Source: Bacillota bacterium
Lineage (GTDB): Bacteria; Bacillota_C; Negativicutes; JAEYSJ01
Assembly: GCA_023434855.1 (NCBI GenBank)
Contig: JAEYSJ010000373.1
Location: 1-9,432, forward strand
Length of the DNA stretch: 9,432 nucleotides
Direction: 5' to 3'
Shown piece after piece: positions 5,904 to 9,432 of the stretch. Under the pieces are notes generated by a model. That model saw only the letters and a program-made list of their open reading frames with translations. It did not search any database and had not been told where the DNA came from. Within the stretch, counting starts at the first letter, position 1. Each line of letters starts with the position of its first letter. The position numbers were made by a program, and so were the translations under genes.

Positions 5904-7124
5904 ATGAGTGACATAAAAAAAGTAGTTCTGGCCTATTCAGGCGGACTGGATACTTCGGTAATTATTCCTTGGCTTAAGGAGAATTATGGTTGTGAAGTTA
6001 TTGCCATGTGTGCCGATGTGGGTCAGGGTGATGAGCTGGCGCCGGTGCGGGAAAAGGCGATAAAATCAGGAGCAAGCAAGGTATATATTGAAGATTTGAC
6101 CAAACCGTTTATTGAAGAATACGTTTGGCCTACCTTAAAAGCCGGTGCTGTTTATGAAGGCAAATATCTTCTGGGCACTTCCTTTGCCCGTCCGATTATT
6201 GCCAAAGCGCTGGTGGAAATTGCCGAGAAAGAAGGGGCTGACGCTATTGCCCATGGCGCAACCGGTAAAGGCAACGACCAGGTACGGTTTGAATTGACTG
6301 TTAAGGCTCTGGCCCCACACCTGGAAATCATCGCCCCCTGGCGGCTGTGGGATATCCGTTCCCGGGAAGACGCCATTGATTATGCTGAAAAGCATAACAT
6401 TCCTATTCCGGTCACCAAAAAACGTCCCTACAGTATGGACCGCAACATCTGGCATCTCAGCCACGAAGGGGCTGATCTGGAAAACCCCTGGAATGGGCCA
6501 ATGGAAGACGTATATATGGTAACCAAGACCCCGGAACAGGCACCTGACAAACCTACATACATAGAAGTGGCATTTGAAAAAGGTATTCCGGTAGCTGTAA
6601 ACGGCGAAAAGCTGGATGCGGTAGCCATGTTGGAAAAACTTAATGAAATTGGTGCTGCCAATGGTATCGGTATTACCGATATTGTGGAAAACCGGCTGGT
6701 AGGAATGAAGTCCCGCGGTGTATACGAAAATCCCGGCGGAGCTATTTTGTACTATGCCCATCGCGAATTGGAATATCTGACCCTTGACCGGGCTACCATG
6801 CATTATAAGGAACAGGTTGCTGTCCGTTATGCTGAACTGGTGTATGACGGTATGTGGTTTTCGCCACTGAGGGAAGCATTGGACGCTTTTGTTGATTCAA
6901 CCCAGCAAAATGTTTCCGGACTGGTGCGATTGAAATTATACAAAGGCAATATTATCAGCGCAGGTGCTAAATCGCCATATTCTTTATACAGTGAAGAATT
7001 TGTGACTTTTGGTCGCGATGAAGTTTACAATCAAAAGGATGCCGAGGGTTTTATCAACCTGTTCGGCCTGCCGCTTAAAGTAAGGGCTTTAATGAAACAA
7101 GGCGCCAAAAAGGAGAATGGATAA
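5904..7124 (+). CDS. argG: Argininosuccinate synthase
   Basis: ArgG condenses citrulline and aspartate using ATP, via a citrullyl-AMP intermediate, to give argininosuccinate. The product is 406 residues, as usual for the family. It begins with the N-type ATP pyrophosphatase loop AYSGGLDTS (10-18). It then shows [10 protein letters not shown] (35-44), [18 protein letters not shown] (90-107), [14 protein letters not shown] (117-130) and the substrate-binding [14 protein letters not shown] (176-189). It ends with [19 protein letters not shown] (5889-5894) lies 9 nt before the ATG. The last codons overlap the argH ribosome site, and only 1 nt separates its stop from the chosen argH start, so the two are translationally coupled. 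The upstream gap holds the type B palindromic element. Confidence 0.97.
   Translation: MSDIKKVVLAYSGGLDTSVIIPWLKENYGCEVIAMCADVGQGDELAPVREKAIKSGASKVYIEDLTKPFIEEYVWPTLKAGAVYEGKYLLGTSFARPIIAKALVEIAEKEGADAIAHGATGKGNDQVRFELTVKALAPHLEIIAPWRLWDIRSREDAIDYAEKHNIPIPVTKKRPYSMDRNIWHLSHEGADLENPWNGPMEDVYMVTKTPEQAPDKPTYIEVAFEKGIPVAVNGEKLDAVAMLEKLNEIGAANGIGITDIVENRLVGMKSRGVYENPGGAILYYAHRELEYLTLDRATMHYKEQVAVRYAELVYDGMWFSPLREALDAFVDSTQQNVSGLVRLKLYKGNIISAGAKSPYSLYSEEFVTFGRDEVYNQKDAEGFINLFGLPLKVRALMKQGAKKENG
7111..7115 (+). promoter_or_regulatory. Ribosome binding site that decides the argH start
   Basis: AGGAG inside the final argG codons lies 10 nt before the ATG at 7126 but only 1 nt before the alternative in-frame ATG at 7117. 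The spacing therefore favours 7126. Confidence 0.65.
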
Positions 7125-7125
7125 G

Positions 7126-8541
7126 ATGTCCAAGTTGTGGGGAGGCAGATTCGCCAAAAACACTGATGTAATGGTGGAGGAATTTACCTCCTCCATTTCT
7201 TTTGACCAGCGCATGTATCGTGAAGATATTACCGGTAGTATTGCCCATGCCGGAATGTTGGCCAAATGCGGTATTATAAGTCAAGTTGAAGCTGATACTA
7301 TTATTGCCGGACTGAAGGAAATACTGGCTGATATCGAAGCAGGCAGGTTTAGTTTTGAAATATCATTGGAAGATATTCATATGAATATTGAGAAGCGGCT
7401 TACCGAGCGTATCGGCCTGGTGGGCGGCAAGCTGCATACCGCCCGCAGCCGTAATGACCAGGTGGCGCTTGACACCCATATGTACCTGAGAAAGGAATTG
7501 ACCGTGATCGGCGGACTTATTACCGACTTTGAGCAAGCAATCCTGGAGGTTGCGGAAAAATACCAAACAGTTATTATGCCTGGGTATACTCATTTACAAC
7601 GGGCCCAGCCGATTCTATTCGCCCACCATATGATGGCATACTTTTTTATGATGGCCAGGGATTTCCGGCGCCTGCAGGGTGTATGGGCCGGGACCGACAT
7701 AATGCCGCTGGGGGCTGGTGCGCTGGCAGGCACTACATTTCCTATTGACAGGCATCATGTGGCTGAGCAGTTGAAATTCAGCAGGGTATACGAAAACAGC
7801 ATGGACGCAGTAAGTGACCGGGATTACATCCTGGAGTTCTTGTCCTTTGCTTCAATAGTAATGATGCATCTGAGCCGCATCAGTGAAGAAATTATCCTGT
7901 GGTCGTCTGCCGAATTCTCGTTTATTGAATTGGATGATGCTCATTGCACCGGATCAAGCATCATGCCGCAGAAAAAGAATCCTGATGTCGCTGAACTGGT
8001 ACGGGGGAAAACCGGACGCGTATTTGGCCATCTGATGGCGATGCTGACAGTGGCCAAGGGCCTGCCATTGGCTTACAATAAAGATTTACAGGAAGACAAA
8101 GAAGGGCTTTTTGATACTATTGATACCGTAAAATTTTCCCTTACCGTCTACGCTGCCATGCTGCGGGCAATGAAGGTCAGGGAATCCTGTATGGCGGAAG
8201 CGGTCAAAAATGATTTTTCCAATGCGACAGATATGGCTGATTATCTGGTGAAAAAAGGACTGCCTTTCCGTCAGGCCCATGAAGTAGTTGGCAAATGCGT
8301 TGCCTACTGTCTTGAACAGGGCAAATGGCTGATGGATCTGTCGTTGGCTGAATTTAAACAGTTTTCGGATCTTTTTGATGATGATATCGTAGACGCAATA
8401 AAGGTCGAGACCTGTGTTGATGCCCGTAACGCTTTTGGCGGTACATCGTCCACTCAGGTGAAACAGGAGGTTACAACCGCAAGGACAGTCCTGGCGGAAC
8501 AGCAATCAGCCCTTGACATGTATACAAATAGCAATATATAA
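7126..8541 (+). CDS. argH: Argininosuccinate lyase
   Basis: ArgH cleaves argininosuccinate into arginine and fumarate, the last step of the pathway. It belongs to the fumarase/aspartase superfamily and works as a tetramer in the cytosol. From ATG 7126 the product has 471 residues and opens with the classic SKLWGGRF. Family blocks are complete: TARSRNDQV (105-113), [11 protein letters not shown] with His156 (152-162), the [11 protein letters not shown] region (231-241) and the flexible signature loop [12 protein letters not shown] (276-287) carrying the catalytic serine. An in-frame ATG at 7117 would overlap argG by 8 nt and add MDK; spacing to AGGAG makes it less likely. Nothing is truncated. 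It ends the arginine block; 96 bases separate it from the aminotransferase gene. Confidence 0.96.
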   Translation: MSKLWGGRFAKNTDVMVEEFTSSISFDQRMYREDITGSIAHAGMLAKCGIISQVEADTIIAGLKEILADIEAGRFSFEISLEDIHMNIEKRLTERIGLVGGKLHTARSRNDQVALDTHMYLRKELTVIGGLITDFEQAILEVAEKYQTVIMPGYTHLQRAQPILFAHHMMAYFFMMARDFRRLQGVWAGTDIMPLGAGALAGTTFPIDRHHVAEQLKFSRVYENSMDAVSDRDYILEFLSFASIVMMHLSRISEEIILWSSAEFSFIELDDAHCTGSSIMPQKKNPDVAELVRGKTGRVFGHLMAMLTVAKGLPLAYNKDLQEDKEGLFDTIDTVKFSLTVYAAMLRAMKVRESCMAEAVKNDFSNATDMADYLVKKGLPFRQAHEVVGKCVAYCLEQGKWLMDLSLAEFKQFSDLFDDDIVDAIKVETCVDARNAFGGTSSTQVKQEVTTARTVLAEQQSALDMYTNSNI

Positions 8542-8581
8542 TATTTTTAATGTCGCTGAGGCAATGTTTTCCTAAGATGAA

Positions 8582-8620
8582 TTTTCCAAAAAGAGATGTG
8601 CGAAAAATCTTTTGGGAAAA
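8582..8620 (+). other. Hairpin just upstream of the ilvE ribosome site
   Basis: TTTTCCAAAAAGA (8582-8594) and TCTTTTGGGAAAA (8608-8620) are complementary at 12 of 13 positions around a 13-nt loop. The right arm abuts the G-rich Shine-Dalgarno GGGGGAGGAA (8621-8630). There is no following U-run and the stem is A/U-rich, so it is not a good intrinsic terminator for argH. It could affect access to the ribosome site or mRNA ends. Confidence 0.45.
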
Positions 8621-8637
8621 GGGGGAGGAAGTTCATC

Positions 8638-9432
8638 ATGACTGATATTGCGGTAACAAAAGCTGTAAAACTTGGTACAATACCTGCAGATGACCGGCTC
8701 GGTTTTGGCAAAATATTTACGGACCACATGTTCACTATGGACTATGAAACCGGTAAAGGGTGGCATTCACCGCAAATAGTTCCTTATGGGGAATTTAGCA
8801 TTTACCCATCGGCGATGACGCTGCATTACGGGCAGGCCATCTTTGAAGGGATGAAGGCTTTCCGTACGGTCGATAACAGAATAGTAGTATTTAGAACGAA
8901 GGACTACCTAAACCGGTTTAACAGGTCGGCAGACTGTTTGTGTATACCGCGGACGGATGTTGAGCAAATTAAAGAAGCGTTATTTACTTTGCTGGAAATG
9001 GAAAAAGGTTGGGTTCCCGGTAAATTTGGCACAGCATTGTATATCAGGCCGTTCATTATTGCCACTGACCCTTATGTGGGGGTAAAAGTATCGGACAGAT
9101 ATAAATTATTTATCATTCTTTCGCCAGTGGGCGCTTATTATGCGGCTGGCTTTAATCCGGTAAGCATTAAAGTCGAAGACAAATATGTCCGGGCTACCCA
9201 TGGCGGTTTAGGTGAGGCAAAGACTCCGGCTAATTACGCTATGAGCCTCAGGGCACAGGTCGAGGCAGCCAGAGAAGGCTTTACCCAGGTGCTGTGGCTG
9301 GATGCAGTGCACCGGAAGTACGTTGAAGAAGTCGGTACCATGAATATTTTATTCAAGATTAACGGTGAAATTGTTACCCCTTCATTAGATGGTACTATTT
9401 TGGGCGGTATCACCAGAAGAACGGTACTGGAA
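8638..9432 (+). CDS. ilvE: Branched-chain amino acid aminotransferase, N-terminal 265 residues (3' end outside window)
   Basis: This is a fold-type IV PLP aminotransferase that interconverts valine, leucine and isoleucine with their 2-oxo acids using glutamate/2-oxoglutarate. The frame opens at ATG 8638, 7 nt after GGGGGAGGAA, and stays open to the window edge. It therefore covers 265 of roughly 355 expected residues. Visible motifs are LHYGQAIFEGMKAF (62-75), YLNRFNRSA (90-98), YIRPFIIATDPYVGV (135-149) and HGGLGEAKTPANYA (188-201), with Lys195 as the probable PLP lysine. The EVGTMNI block (231-237) and ILGGITRRTVLE (254-265) follow. The sequence resembles the larger BCAT subtype (about 350 residues) rather than the shorter E. 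coli IlvE subtype. It is probably a separate unit from the arg genes or a read-through passenger; it is not an arginine enzyme. Confidence 0.93.
   Translation, partial: MTDIAVTKAVKLGTIPADDRLGFGKIFTDHMFTMDYETGKGWHSPQIVPYGEFSIYPSAMTLHYGQAIFEGMKAFRTVDNRIVVFRTKDYLNRFNRSADCLCIPRTDVEQIKEALFTLLEMEKGWVPGKFGTALYIRPFIIATDPYVGVKVSDRYKLFIILSPVGAYYAAGFNPVSIKVEDKYVRATHGGLGEAKTPANYAMSLRAQVEAAREGFTQVLWLDAVHRKYVEEVGTMNILFKINGEIVTPSLDGTILGGITRRTVLE

Noticed and set aside
6135..6803. 222-residue open frame on the minus strand
   Set aside because: It lies wholly antisense to argG, whose reading frame is intact and full of family motifs. The antisense product has no recognisable domain.
8542..8637. T-box or other riboswitch leader for ilvE
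   Set aside because: The gap is only 96 bases and lacks the T-box sequence and any antiterminator/terminator pair. Only one simple hairpin is seen.
1..9432. CRISPR arrays, rRNA or tRNA genes, transposase genes, defence systems
   Set aside because: Both strands were read for repeated spacers, cloverleaf-like segments and such coding regions. Apart from the palindromic repeats listed, nothing of the kind is visible; the window is housekeeping amino-acid biosynthesis.

Overview
The window is a near-complete arginine-biosynthesis cluster, all on the plus strand, from a bacterium that looks like a member of the Bacillota. Strong purine-rich Shine-Dalgarno sites, the order argC-argJ-argB-argD, and a consensus sigma-A promoter support this. 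The protein style and the intergenic repeats suggest a Negativicutes (Sporomusa/Pelosinus-like) genome, but that is an impression I could not test by search.

Layout: 3' end of argC (1-428), argJ (546-1754), argB (1925-2812), argD (2882-4075), a small GNAT acetyltransferase (4269-4694), argF (4766-5701), argG (5904-7124), argH (7126-8541), and the first 265 codons of a branched-chain aminotransferase, ilvE-like (8638 to the right edge). No gene lies on the minus strand. No gene-free stretch exceeds about 200 bases.

Together the genes run the acetyl-cycle route to arginine. ArgB phosphorylates N-acetylglutamate, ArgC reduces it, ArgD transaminates it, and ArgJ removes the acetyl group and can hand it back to glutamate. 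ArgF then makes citrulline, and ArgG and ArgH convert it to arginine. No argA and no carAB are present in the window. argG and argH are effectively fused in expression (1-nt gap). argF has its own perfect-consensus promoter, so the cluster is probably transcribed as at least two units: argCJBD-GNAT and argFGH.

The least ordinary content is between the genes. Four gaps carry palindromic elements. Two are copies of one 91-nt stem-loop (after argJ and after argD) whose stems differ by compensatory base-pair changes around an identical loop. One is a 119-nt element with 17-nt inverted ends (argF-argG), and one is a smaller divergent relative in the opposite orientation (argC-argJ). A triplet of 9-nt tandem units precedes argB. 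These look like genome-wide mobile or RNA-structured repeats rather than arginine-specific regulators.
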